Shown piece after piece: positions 35,394 to 44,662 of a stretch of DNA of 64,000 nt. Position numbers and translations under genes: made by a program. The notes under the pieces are model-generated. The model was not told the DNA's origin and did no database searches. It worked only from the letters and a program-made list of their open reading frames with translations. The stretch lies in the NCBI GenBank assembly GCA_000403495.2, contig KE159810.1:524599-588598 (forward strand), in the 5' to 3' direction. This stretch comes from Lachnospiraceae bacterium 10-1 (GTDB taxonomy: Bacteria; Bacillota; Clostridia; Lachnospirales; Lachnospiraceae). Positions within the stretch are counted from its first letter, which is position 1; the number at the start of each line of letters is the position of its first letter.

Positions 35394-36500
35394 CTAGGAA
35401 TATTTTCGTTTTGCCTCTTCAGCTGCATGATCGTGTAAATCCTTTGTCTGATCAGTTCTGCCTGTAATAAATGCTCCAATGGAATTCAATTTTTGTACTA
35501 TCCTGCTAAAAGCAGAGTCCAGATCTTTACAATTACATAGAAAGTTTCTTCCGTTTATGGATAGCATAATAAGAATCAGTGCAATACAGCTGATAGCCCC
35601 TTCAGAGTATAGCATATCATCACTGAGAGGATACTTTTCCATCCCATCGATAACAGTGACGCACACTCCCCCATCCGCGCTAAACCCAATGCCCACCCCC
35701 ATATCCTTTAAGCATTTCAGAACAGAAAAATAATCCTGTAATCCATCATTGCAGAGCGTACCAGTACCTCTTGCCAGCCCTGAAACCACCAGAAAGAGAG
35801 GCGAATAGTAGTCCGGCAGGCAGGGAAACGGGCTAAAATCTATCCTTGCAGCCTTGGGGCGCTCATTCATTTCCACGATGACTGCATTATCCAGGACAGT
35901 AATTTCCGCACCTAATTCCTCACATTTATGAAGTACCGCCCTGAGATGGCACGGTATGATGTTTTTTATTTTGACATAGCCTTTTGTGACCATAGAGGCA
36001 AATATAAACACACTGGCCTCAATGTAATCCGGAATGTTTTCATAGACTGCCTCTCTAAAATTATTTCCTCCTGACACAGTGATCTTGTCAGTGCCCGCTC
36101 CTTTGGCGTAAATCCCTGCCGTATTTAGGAAATCAGCCAAGGCAACCACGCAAGGATCCCTGGACGCATTAATCAGTTCTGTCTGTACAGGAGTTGTAGC
36201 TGCCACAAGCAGAAGTTGGATCGTCAAGGTTATGGAAGGATCATTAAAAAATATTTTTTGTTTTTGTCTGTGCTCTATCTGTCCATTAATTCTTATTACG
36301 TTGTCCAGGGCATTACGTATTTCAGGATTTAACCTGGCATCAATAAATTGTCTGTCCCCGAATCTGGCATACAATGCAGAAAAAATATAACGGCGGATCT
36401 TGCTTTCTTCCACCCTTATACAGCTTAAATCATTGCAGTTCAATTTCCGGCAGTTTACTGACACGACATTTTTTCCTGAAAAAAAAGCTTCTCCACCCAA
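35394..36500 (-). CDS. Divergent MurA-like (enolpyruvyl transferase fold) protein
   Basis: Homology to MurA is clear in the second half: VQTELINASRDPCVVALADF, AGTDKITVSGGNN, NIPDYIEASVFIFASMVTKG, RPKAARIDFSPFPCLPD, RIVQKLNSIGAF. The N-terminal part is aberrant. The active-site loop PGG-C-xxGARP is replaced by a sequence without Cys, and the first ~25 residues with the catalytic Lys are absent, so normal UDP-GlcNAc enolpyruvyl transfer is unlikely. Length is 368 versus about 420. The start shown is a TTG, but MurA-like sequence (YIPDTNDVSAVLGIINILGG) continues upstream in the same frame to 36557, overlapping the preceding gene. It ends a three-gene operon. It may be a truncated or repurposed paralogue. 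Confidence 0.7.
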   Translation of the reverse strand: MGGEAFFSGKNVVSVNCRKLNCNDLSCIRVEESKIRRYIFSALYARFGDRQFIDARLNPEIRNALDNVIRINGQIEHRQKQKIFFNDPSITLTIQLLLVAATTPVQTELINASRDPCVVALADFLNTAGIYAKGAGTDKITVSGGNNFREAVYENIPDYIEASVFIFASMVTKGYVKIKNIIPCHLRAVLHKCEELGAEITVLDNAVIVEMNERPKAARIDFSPFPCLPDYYSPLFLVVSGLARGTGTLCNDGLQDYFSVLKCLKDMGVGIGFSADGGVCVTVIDGMEKYPLSDDMLYSEGAISCIALILIMLSINGRNFLCNCKDLDSAFSRIVQKLNSIGAFITGRTDQTKDLHDHAAEEAKRKYS

Positions 36501-36514
36501 GATGTTTATAATCC

Positions 36515-37087
36515 CTAAAACTGCGGAAACATCGTTTGTGTCAGGAATATAGGAGTTTTATCAGAATCACACCTATCTTCCAAACCACATATGTCTTTAT
36601 GCAATATCTCAAACACATTCTGACGTTCATATCTGATCCATCTGGCAAATTTACCAAATTTTTTAGGATCAATTTTATCCAAAACATCTCCCCATTCTTT
36701 TATCCTGCCTGTAAAGTAATACAATTCTTTCAGCTGAAACATCGCCTTTTCGTTATCAACAAATGGCTTTAGAAGATTCTTTTCTTCAATATACGCCTTT
36801 ACCTCCCTATATTCCCCACAAACATAACTCTCATCTGATGCAGCGTATGCATACAGCGCCTGTTGGTATACTTTTTTAAGGAAACTCGGAGAGTGTACAG
36901 AAATCACCGTCTTAAGATCATTCAGTGGAAGTTCCATTTTGACAAACATTATTATGGTATTCCCATCATCCAATATGGTTCTGTAAAGTTCTCCCGCATG
37001 TTCATATATCGGCGTAAGGAAGCTTGGGAATTCACCCGTTATACCCACTATATATTTTAGTTTATATAAATTTTGAATCATTTGCAC
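36515..37087 (-). CDS. Unrecognised protein in MurA-like cassette
   Basis: This 190-residue protein begins MQMIQNLYKLKYIVGITGEF, with mixed strands and helices and no signal peptide or membrane segment. Recognisable features are an aromatic-rich centre (SFLKKVYQQALYAYAASDES) and a helical end (GRIKEWGDVLDKIDPKKFGK). I cannot assign a family. It lies 13 bases after the 252-residue gene and its 3' end overlaps the upstream-extended frame of the MurA-like gene, so the three appear translationally linked. It is AT-rich compared with the flanking housekeeping genes. Confidence 0.65.
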   Translation of the reverse strand: MQMIQNLYKLKYIVGITGEFPSFLTPIYEHAGELYRTILDDGNTIIMFVKMELPLNDLKTVISVHSPSFLKKVYQQALYAYAASDESYVCGEYREVKAYIEEKNLLKPFVDNEKAMFQLKELYYFTGRIKEWGDVLDKIDPKKFGKFARWIRYERQNVFEILHKDICGLEDRCDSDKTPIFLTQTMFPQF

Positions 37088-37100
37088 TTGCTCTCTGATT

Positions 37101-37859
37101 TTATATAAAATAGCCGTTTGACTTCAGAAACTTGTACGCTATTTGGAGCAGACACGCTGTATATTCCCGAATTGTCATACTCCTGAAACATGCATATGTA
37201 AAATATGGTATTTGCCATTTGTCTACTATCAGGTTTCTTATTTCGTCTACTACCATTAATTCATCCGGCAGGATAATTCCTATTATAGCTTCTCCCAAAT
37301 CGCAGTTGTCTTTGCTTGATATTTCTATTGTCCTGCTTCTTTCATCATCTCGGTTACTTTCCACAATATTCAATAAACACCTGACTATTTTTTCATCAGG
37401 GCTGACTATTATATCCTTTTTGACGTTACCTATATAGTATCGTTCATTATTACCAAAAAATGTGCACACATACGAAGTGATGGAACTGACAGCATTATCC
37501 AGTTCAAAATCATCCAATCCAAATGGGCTGTATCTGTTCGCATTAAACATGTCATGCGCATATCCGCCGCTGTCAAAAGGAAATACTCTATACATATTTA
37601 TTTTCTCAGGATTCAATATCAGGCACACTGGAGCATAAAAATCTCCACAGTCCCCATCATTATGCGTGTTGATGATATAAGACGGTTTCCCATAAAAATA
37701 ATATGTCAAATCCTCGTCTAAAACGTTGCAGTGCGATTTATGTATTTCCCTGTCTTTTTCCAGCATGAACAAAAAGGAGGTCTCTGGTATATTATGCATG
37801 AACGGCAATACTTTTTCCTGTTCATGGAGTCTATTGATAAAATCTTTTATTTTGATCAT
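37101..37859 (-). CDS. Unrecognised protein, first gene of MurA-like cassette
   Basis: This 252-residue protein begins MIKIKDFINRLHEQEKVLPF. A central segment (YIINTHNDGDCGDFYAPVCL, VFPFDSGGYAHDMFN) is rich in Asp, Gly and His and looks like a possible metal or substrate site. A C-terminal helical part contains WQIPYFTYACFRSMTIREYT. No known domain was recognised. A consensus promoter is placed about 85 bases upstream, so this gene starts the three-gene operon. Confidence 0.7.
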   Translation of the reverse strand: MIKIKDFINRLHEQEKVLPFMHNIPETSFLFMLEKDREIHKSHCNVLDEDLTYYFYGKPSYIINTHNDGDCGDFYAPVCLILNPEKINMYRVFPFDSGGYAHDMFNANRYSPFGLDDFELDNAVSSITSYVCTFFGNNERYYIGNVKKDIIVSPDEKIVRCLLNIVESNRDDERSRTIEISSKDNCDLGEAIIGIILPDELMVVDEIRNLIVDKWQIPYFTYACFRSMTIREYTACLLQIAYKFLKSNGYFI

Positions 37860-37943
37860 AGCATCATGTTACACCTTTCTGAGAGCCAGCAGACAACACA
37901 TCATTATCATAATGTATGGAATATTGGAGTTTAATATATGGTT

Positions 37944-37972
37944 ATTTTATCACATCATATTTTGTATGGCAA
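37944..37972 (-). promoter_or_regulatory. Promoter of the MurA-like cassette
   Basis: On the minus strand TTGCCA (37967-37972) and TAAAAT (37944-37949) are spaced 17 bases apart. Confidence 0.6.
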
Positions 37973-38115
37973 GAATTCGGGTTGTTTGACCACGATATAC
38001 GCTGAATCTTTTTTCATCCTTATTACTAAAATCTATTTCTTTAAAAATTATGAACCTGCTCTAAAAATTCTGCCTCTTGGTATTACTTATATCCTGGTAT
38101 CCTGCGCCGCCCCTG

Positions 38116-39174
38116 CTATTTTCCACCTTTGATTCCTACCAGATTTCTTACCAATGGAATTTTCCTTATCAGGTGATATGCCAATATGGTTAATCCAAAG
38201 CTTCCGGTCCAAATACACACAACCTGAAGAAAAATACCTGTGATATTTTTCACCACATAATAAGCAAGCGCCACTAAAATTGACTGATGCAGAATATACA
38301 CCGGATAGGATGCCTGATTAAAATATACTGTAAATCCATTTGAATTATTTAAAAACTTTCTTGCCAGAATAAGCAGAACCAGAATCGAATTCCACCCAAT
38401 AAGATGAATCCATAAATCCCCGTAATAGGAGAATTTATAATAAAGTGCCGCTGACGCAATGGTTTCCATAAGGCAAAGCCCGAACAGCCATTTTATGTTT
38501 TTCTCCAGCTTTTCCAATATACTGTCATTACTTAATACATAATATCCTGCCAGATACAGAGCAAAATTCTTCCCAATACTAAAGCCTCCAAAGTTTCCCA
38601 GATAATACATCAGCCATACTGGGATAAATAAAAATAAAATGCCAAAAGCAGGCATCCGCTCCACTCTTTTTCTTACTCTTTCATATGGGTAAAAATGAAA
38701 GGGCGCCAGTGCCATAATTGAAATCAAAAACAAAAATAAAATAAACCACAAATGTCCTGGCGTGAAGGCGCCGTCATAACCGCTAAAATCCGTAAGATGA
38801 GTAAAATAATACTGCAGGTTTTCCAAAATGCCGCCTTCATATTGGTCAAAAAATTTTCTTGCATATAAGGTCTGAAGTGGCACAAGCGCCACCAATCCAA
38901 ATAAAAAAGGAATCAGCAGTTTTTTCACTCGCTGAATCAGAAACGCACTTACGGTATACTTTTTAAAAGCATATCTTGCGCTGATTCCGGCTAAAACAAA
39001 AAGTATGGGCATAAACCAGGGATTGACCAATACGATCAATGTACTTGGCACCTTTTCTTCTCCCTTCCAAATATAAAATCGGGAGCCAAAATCATTCCAG
39101 ATCATAAAGGTATGTACCGGAAATAAAAGCAGAATCGTCAGATTCCGCAGATTGTCAATATAGGGTTTTCTCAA
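38116..39174 (-). CDS. Membrane acyltransferase (acyltransferase-3 family)
   Basis: This 352-residue integral membrane protein has about ten hydrophobic segments and the family features RKPYIDNLRNLTILLLFPVH (His near the first membrane helix), FVLAGISARYAFKK, and GHLWFILFLFLISI. Such enzymes move acyl groups onto extracytoplasmic sugars or other surface molecules. The start is a TTG with GAGG upstream. It follows the NTF2-like gene by 26 bases and may be co-transcribed. Confidence 0.85.
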   Translation of the reverse strand: MRKPYIDNLRNLTILLLFPVHTFMIWNDFGSRFYIWKGEEKVPSTLIVLVNPWFMPILFVLAGISARYAFKKYTVSAFLIQRVKKLLIPFLFGLVALVPLQTLYARKFFDQYEGGILENLQYYFTHLTDFSGYDGAFTPGHLWFILFLFLISIMALAPFHFYPYERVRKRVERMPAFGILFLFIPVWLMYYLGNFGGFSIGKNFALYLAGYYVLSNDSILEKLEKNIKWLFGLCLMETIASAALYYKFSYYGDLWIHLIGWNSILVLLILARKFLNNSNGFTVYFNQASYPVYILHQSILVALAYYVVKNITGIFLQVVCIWTGSFGLTILAYHLIRKIPLVRNLVGIKGGK

Positions 39175-39200
39175 ATCTTTTTCCTCTTTATCCTGTCTGA

Positions 39201-39569
39201 TTATTTAATTACTGTTCCTAACTTTTTCTCTCTTCTCCACAAAGGCGCCGGACCATCATCTCCCCAGTATTCATCTAAAGAACTGATCAATCCCTCTTCT
39301 ATATGCATAAAAGATACCACATGAAAAGAACTTTCTTGGTCAGATGCAAACACACGGACTACTACGATTGTCAAATCTCCCATTGCTTCAATTCTTTCAA
39401 TCGTCCCCTCCCAAACTCCCGGGTACTCGCAATTTGCTCTTATATACTCTTCTACTGAAAAATGCTCATTGGTACAATGCCAGTTCACGTAAGCGCTTTC
39501 TTTAAAATAGGTTCTCATTTTTTCAGCATCCTGCGCAAGTACAGCCTTCCAAAAATTATGTATGTTCAT
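39201..39569 (-). CDS. SnoaL/NTF2-like protein
   Basis: This 122-residue protein has the cone-shaped NTF2-like pattern: FWKAVLAQDAEKMRTYFKES, then VEEYIRANCEYPGVWEGTIE, IVVVRVFASDQESSFHVVSF and ISSLDEYWGDDGPAPLWRRE. Members act as small ligand-binding proteins or enzymes; the EYWGDDG ending is common in gut Firmicutes. Its start overlaps the end of the broken ferredoxin gene by 14 bases, so it was probably translated with it. Confidence 0.82.
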   Translation of the reverse strand: MNIHNFWKAVLAQDAEKMRTYFKESAYVNWHCTNEHFSVEEYIRANCEYPGVWEGTIERIEAMGDLTIVVVRVFASDQESSFHVVSFMHIEEGLISSLDEYWGDDGPAPLWRREKKLGTVIK

Positions 39570-40228
39570 TGCCTGCCTCCTCTAAATATTTCTCGATCCT
39601 GCTCTGCCAGACTACTTTTTTCCCAAGCAATGTGATTGCCTGCCTTGGACAATAATTGATACATCGGTAACACATCGTACATCTGCTGCCTGCCTTTGCT
39701 TTTTCATCAGTCAATTCCAGGTTGTTCATAGGACACAGTCTGACACACTGGCCGCATCCAATACATTCTTCTTCATTGATCTTAAGCTTACTTGAATAAT
39801 GCCTGGTTTGATGCCCAAACCAAAGCCTTTGCCCAAAGAGTCCCGCCATACGCCAAAGTATGCCAAGCCCCTCTCTGGGCGGTTTCCCCGCCATATTTTT
39901 GCAGCAACCGCCCCAAGTTTCCTGCACCGTCACCGCTAAACAGCCCCATAGTGGCAATAATAAATATTTTTTTGTTTTTCCACAATTCCTGATTATCAAT
40001 CACAAAATCCCTTAAAATCTTTGGAACGGTGCTGTATTGCACGGGATAGCTGAATGCTATGGTATCATGCACTCTTACCGCATCAACCGCATTACCATCT
40101 TCAATGGAAAAGGCACCCCCAATGAAATCCGCGTCTCTTTGTGGCTCCACTTCCTTATTATATTCCTGTAAAAACAACTCCAACGCATACCTTGAATTGC
40201 CCGTTCCGCTAAAATATATTCCTACCAT
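39556..40228 (-). pseudogene. EFR1-type flavodoxin-ferredoxin protein, broken by deletion and frameshift
   Basis: The frame starting at 40228 gives MVGIYFSGTGNSRYALELFL and FSYPVQYSTVPKILRDFVID, up to LLQKYGGE near 39890, then goes out of frame. A second frame resumes with PREGLGILWRMAGLFGQRLW, then a two-cluster ferredoxin (CIGCGQCVRLCP, CTMCYRCINYCP). Comparison with the intact paralogue at 59108-59872 shows that about 45 residues between the flavodoxin-like and ferredoxin parts are missing and the frame is shifted. The product would be non-functional. Confidence 0.85.
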
Positions 40229-40747
40229 AATTAATCTCTTTTCTTAAAAAACATATAAATTTTTATTGCTATAATAACTATATATCATTATGATTTATAC
40301 AGCAAGCATCCCTATCCTCACAGTGCGAAAAATAAGATGAAACACCTTTGTTTATCTGATAAAATAATCACCAGAACAATTGCCGGATATGATTTGAAGA
40401 GCACTGCCTCATTGAATTCCATGAGGTGAAAGAAATAACTCCCCTTGCCTTTGAGCATCAGGGAAATATGAATGACTGGCTTATTCTGGAAAAAATTGAT
40501 GATGTTGTGGCCGGGACAAGTATTTCTTATAATTATGAAAAATCAAGGTTTCAGTAAACACAGTGGTGACAATGCTCAAGTATGGCAAAGAAGCTGGCGC
40601 TAAAAAAATCAGACAGCCAGTTTTGCACATTCCCACAAAAATCCCGTGAATTCCACAGTTTGCTTTATAAATGTAAAGTCATCTTGCTAGAGTGCAAATG
40701 AGGTTTTTGATATGATTAAGATACAAAAATCGAAAGGAGAAACATAT
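40229..40747. other. Intergenic region with gene remnant
   Basis: A 48-codon stretch at 40414-40557 (plus strand) reads EFHEVKEITPLAFEHQGNMN, then DWLILEKIDDVVAGTSISY, and ends in a stop, without a start codon. It looks like a degraded gene fragment of unknown family. Nothing else coding is seen. Confidence 0.35.
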
Positions 40748-41221
40748 ATGGAATTTTCAGAAAAACTGATAGCACTACGCAAAGGCAGGGAATTAACACA
40801 GGAACAATTAGCCGAACAATTAAATGTTTCAAGGCAGTCTGTCTCCAAATGGGAAAGCGGTCAGGTTATACCAGAAGTAGAGAAAATTATTGAATTAAGC
40901 AAAGCATTTAATGTTACTCTGGATTATCTGTTAAAACCGTCAGAAATAGATGAATTATCAGTTAAGACAGATATGCTGGAGCAGCAGCAAAAACAACTGT
41001 TAGCCAAAGAACAAACGCGTACGAAAGTTTATAAAAATATCTTATATTCGGCTGCTGTTTATTTGGTGTTCTTTGCTGTATGTTTTTTAGAACATTACTT
41101 CTTTTTCTCTTTTGAATGGGAAGCATTTGGAAAACCTGTGATTTTTGCAGAGTTTTTCATTGCAACTGCAATCCTTATAGTGATTTGGACAAAAAGCTTT
41201 ACTAACAAGCGGAAAAACTGA
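40748..41221 (+). CDS. XRE-family regulator with membrane anchor
   Basis: The ATG at 40748 has AAAGGAG upstream. The 157-residue protein has an N-terminal helix-turn-helix (LTQEQLAEQLNVSRQSVSKW), a short coiled linker (MLEQQQKQLLAKEQTRTK), and two C-terminal membrane segments (ILYSAAVYLVFFAVCFLEHY; VIFAEFFIATAILIVIW). Membrane-anchored XRE regulators often respond to envelope or small-molecule stress. It is alone on this strand between a broken gene and a spore-type protein. Confidence 0.88.
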   Translation: MEFSEKLIALRKGRELTQEQLAEQLNVSRQSVSKWESGQVIPEVEKIIELSKAFNVTLDYLLKPSEIDELSVKTDMLEQQQKQLLAKEQTRTKVYKNILYSAAVYLVFFAVCFLEHYFFFSFEWEAFGKPVIFAEFFIATAILIVIWTKSFTNKRKN

Positions 41222-41312
41222 TTTTTAAATCCAGTGAAAAGGGGAAGTAACTGTAATCGGCTTTCCTTCATATTTATATTGTATAGGAATTTGAAGGAGA
41301 AATCTATCATTT

Positions 41313-43142
41313 ATGGCTACCGGTTTTTTAATCATACAGGCACGTTTGGCTCACGACGCACTTCCCCTTGGCGGGGTACAAATCTGGATTACGGATGCCC
41401 GGGAGAAGCATGTTTATCATGTAACAACAGATGAAAGCGGAGAAACGAAGAGAATTGCTTTAGAAACGCTGGATAAATCCCTGTCCCTTGATCCGGATTT
41501 TTCGGGAACGCCTTTTATCGGTTATAATGTACTTGCATTTGCAAAAGGGTTTAATTCGATTCATATCACCGGCATACCAATTCTGGATGGTGAGACGGCT
41601 ATTCAGCCCCTTGAGTTTGTTCCAATGCGGGAAGGACAGCGCTCCCCTGCTTTAACAGAGATTCAAATTGATGCACCTGCTGTCTCCATGACAGATCAGC
41701 GTTATCAAAAAGGGCCTGACGGAGCACCAGAGGCGCCCCAGGTGCTCCGTCAGGTAGTCATTCCCAATCCAATTACAATACACCTGGGCAGCCCCAATGC
41801 ATCTGCAGCTAATGTTCAGGTATCTTTTCCCGATTATGTAAAGAATGTTGCCAGTAGTGAAATTTATCCCACATGGCCAGAGGCTGCTCTACGGGCAAAT
41901 ATCTATGCGATTATCACTTTTGCATTAAACAGGATTTTTACTGAATGGTACAGGAGCCGCGGCTACAGCTTTGACATAACCAACAATACCGCCTATGATC
42001 AATATTTTATATATGGCCGGAATATTTATCAGTCTATCAGTCTGATTGTTGACGAAATTTTTAACGAATATGTCCGCAGGCAGGGACAGATTTCACCTTA
42101 TTTCACCTCTTTTTGTAATGGAACTACTGTAACCTGCGCAGGTATGTCCCAATGGGGAACAGTTTCCCTGGCAAATCAGGGGCGCAGCCCCTTACAGATA
42201 CTGCGTTCCTATTACCCAAAGGATATTGAGATTGCGGAAACGAACATTATTACCGGAGTTCTCTCCTCCTATCCCGGCACTGTACTCCGGGAAGGTAATA
42301 CAGGACTTAACGTGCAGACGATTCAGACTTATCTGAAAAGAATTCGACGTAATTACCCTGCAATTCCTGCAATTACAGATAAAGAAGGGGTATTTGGAGA
42401 AAGCACAAAAGCGTCGGTTACCAAATTTCAAAATATTTTCAATCTGTCACCCGATGGGTTGGTAGGAAAAGCCACCTGGAATAAACTTTCCTATCTGTAT
42501 ACCTCCGTCACCAGGCTTGCCGAATTGGACAGTGAGGGGACTTCCTTAGGGATAGGAACCGTTCCGCCAAGTTCGATTCTGCGCCTGGGTTCCTCCGGGC
42601 AGGATGTGATTACCCTGCAATATCTTTTGAATGTGGCAGCCGAATTTAATTCTAAGATTCCTGCCCCCGTGCAGGACGGAATTTTCGGAAGCAAAACGCA
42701 ACAGTCGGTTGCCGCATTTCAGCATGCAGCAGGGCTTAACCCTGACGGCATAGTTGGCCCGCTCACATGGCAGGCACTATATAATACCTATCTGGGGGTT
42801 AATAATGTGATCCCGCCCGGCGTCGATACCGGAGTAATAGAATATGTTGTCCGTTCGGGGGATACTCTCTGGCTGCTGGCCCAAAGGTACCATACGACAA
42901 TTGACGCAATTAAAAATTTGAACGGACTGACCAGCGACAATCTAAGAATCGGTCAGGTGCTGAGAATTCCAGCATCAAATTCTGCTGACGAATCGTATTT
43001 TGAATATACTGTCCGCCCGGGAGATACCCTTTGGCTGCTGGCCCAAAGATATGGTACAACAGTTAACGCCATCAAAAACCTGAACGGATTAAGCAGCGAT
43101 ATTCTGAATATTGGTCAGGTGCTGCGGATTCCCAATGCCTGA
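41313..43142 (+). CDS. SpoIID/peptidoglycan-binding/LysM protein
   Basis: This 609-residue protein has no signal peptide. An N-terminal ~130-residue part of unknown fold is followed by a SpoIID-like domain (VQVSFPDYVKNVASSEIYPT, then CAGMSQWGTVSLANQGRSPL) at ~165-310, two peptidoglycan-binding-1 domains (GNTGLNVQTIQTYLKRIRRN; GSSGQDVITLQYLLNVAAEF, each ending in W..L), and two nearly identical LysM domains at the C-terminus (GDTLWLLAQRYHTTIDAIKN, GDTLWLLAQRYGTTVNAIKN). This layout suits a spore-coat or cortex protein built in the mother cell. A GGAG site precedes the ATG. Confidence 0.88.
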   Translation: MATGFLIIQARLAHDALPLGGVQIWITDAREKHVYHVTTDESGETKRIALETLDKSLSLDPDFSGTPFIGYNVLAFAKGFNSIHITGIPILDGETAIQPLEFVPMREGQRSPALTEIQIDAPAVSMTDQRYQKGPDGAPEAPQVLRQVVIPNPITIHLGSPNASAANVQVSFPDYVKNVASSEIYPTWPEAALRANIYAIITFALNRIFTEWYRSRGYSFDITNNTAYDQYFIYGRNIYQSISLIVDEIFNEYVRRQGQISPYFTSFCNGTTVTCAGMSQWGTVSLANQGRSPLQILRSYYPKDIEIAETNIITGVLSSYPGTVLREGNTGLNVQTIQTYLKRIRRNYPAIPAITDKEGVFGESTKASVTKFQNIFNLSPDGLVGKATWNKLSYLYTSVTRLAELDSEGTSLGIGTVPPSSILRLGSSGQDVITLQYLLNVAAEFNSKIPAPVQDGIFGSKTQQSVAAFQHAAGLNPDGIVGPLTWQALYNTYLGVNNVIPPGVDTGVIEYVVRSGDTLWLLAQRYHTTIDAIKNLNGLTSDNLRIGQVLRIPASNSADESYFEYTVRPGDTLWLLAQRYGTTVNAIKNLNGLSSDILNIGQVLRIPNA

Positions 43143-43171
43143 TCTTCCCGGTCTCTTGCCTTATTACCCAA

Positions 43172-44650
43172 TTACATGTCCTTCCTTTTTATGATACGCC
43201 AGGCTGCAAATTTCCCCATTGCAGCAGCAGTTGGAAGCCCGCCCGGCCCCATTAGCCACTGACTTGCAAGCAACACATTATCAAGCCCTTTTACCTTACC
43301 AGGTACCGTAATACTCTTTGCCTGCCTGGTCATCACAAAGCTCATATATGCTCCTTTGTAGGAATTACAATACCTGGTATAGGTCATCGGCGTCCATACA
43401 TCAAGAACACGAAGCTTTCCAGCCAAAAACGGATACTCCGTAACCACTCTTTCCATTGCAGCCCGGGCAGTTTTATTTTTTTGCTTCCTGTATGCCTCTT
43501 TATCGGCATACAGTACCTCCCAATACCTGTAATCTTCTTCTGTCTGTGAAAAATTGGACTGTAAAATCATTTTCCCTTCCGGTGCAAAATCCGGATCATA
43601 ATCATAGGACTGAACGCTCATGCAATACACACTCCGGCTTCCCACCTTTAATGGCTCGCAGGAAAATACCCTTGTTCCGGTAAGCTCCCCGAATCCCCCG
43701 TCTACTGCATAAGCAATCTGAAATCCGCTGTTGACTGGATATTTTTCCCTTTCCTCATACATTTTTTTAAGTCCCCCAGGCATATATGCTTCCGGTAGAA
43801 GCTTATGGAAAGTATAATTTGTATCACACGCACATATAACAAAATCAGCACTAACCTTTGCACCACTTTTCAGCAAAATTCCTTCCGCCCTTTTCCCCCT
43901 TAATATAATTTTCTCTACCTCTGCATTGGTATGGAGCACACCGCCATATTCTTTATATTTTTGGGCAACACGCAGTGACATTTTAAAGGATCCGCCTGCC
44001 GGAATATCCCCGTTTCCACCAGTTACTGTGGCATAGGAAACAAGAAAGGCATATGCCTGATATCCCCTGGGCATATAATCTGTAATTGCACGTCTGATTA
44101 ATGGATTCTTAAAGCGCATGGCAAGCTCTTTCATGTCCATATTTCCATAGGCTTTCATTACTTTTCCCATTTCTTTCATGGACATGCCAAGCTTTATAAA
44201 GTCAATAGGATTCATAGCGTCAAAAGGCTTCTCAACCGGAACCGTCATATTTTCCGCCATTGAAACATAATCAATTAATTTGTTAATTTCCTTTTCATCC
44301 TCCGGTGAAAGCTCTAACATCTCCTTTCGCGTTCTTTCCTTATCTCTCCAAAAGGTCAAAACCCGGCCATCCAATTTAGAGGAAAAGAACATCTCCTTTT
44401 TATGCAGTTCCACACCATCCCCTAAAGCTCCAATCTCTTTCCACAGCTCATGTAAGCCGCTGCCCGGCCTTGTTCCGGTTAACCAGTGGATACAGTTGTC
44501 AATAAAATAGCCCTCTCGCTTCCAGCCGGTACACAATCCGCCAGGCAGAGCATTCTTTTCATAAATCTCTGTCTGAAATCCAGCCTTCTGCAATAAGACT
44601 CCTGCTGTCATTCCGGCAATTCCGCCGCCGATAATTACCACCTTTTTCAT
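43172..44650 (-). CDS. FAD-dependent oxidoreductase, phytoene-desaturase (CrtI) family
   Basis: This 492-residue flavoprotein has the Rossmann FAD motif at the very N-terminus (VVIIGGGIAGMTAGVLLQKA) and the CrtI-like block PGGLCTGWKREGYFIDNCIH. The C-terminal FAD motif is LLASQWLMGPGGLPTAAAMG. No carotenoid synthesis gene is nearby, so the substrate is unknown; many gut Clostridia carry such oxidoreductases beside a TetR regulator. It follows the TetR gene by 12 bases in one operon. Confidence 0.85.
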   Translation of the reverse strand: MKKVVIIGGGIAGMTAGVLLQKAGFQTEIYEKNALPGGLCTGWKREGYFIDNCIHWLTGTRPGSGLHELWKEIGALGDGVELHKKEMFFSSKLDGRVLTFWRDKERTRKEMLELSPEDEKEINKLIDYVSMAENMTVPVEKPFDAMNPIDFIKLGMSMKEMGKVMKAYGNMDMKELAMRFKNPLIRRAITDYMPRGYQAYAFLVSYATVTGGNGDIPAGGSFKMSLRVAQKYKEYGGVLHTNAEVEKIILRGKRAEGILLKSGAKVSADFVICACDTNYTFHKLLPEAYMPGGLKKMYEEREKYPVNSGFQIAYAVDGGFGELTGTRVFSCEPLKVGSRSVYCMSVQSYDYDPDFAPEGKMILQSNFSQTEEDYRYWEVLYADKEAYRKQKNKTARAAMERVVTEYPFLAGKLRVLDVWTPMTYTRYCNSYKGAYMSFVMTRQAKSITVPGKVKGLDNVLLASQWLMGPGGLPTAAAMGKFAAWRIIKRKDM

Positions 44651-44662
44651 AGATGCTCCCCC

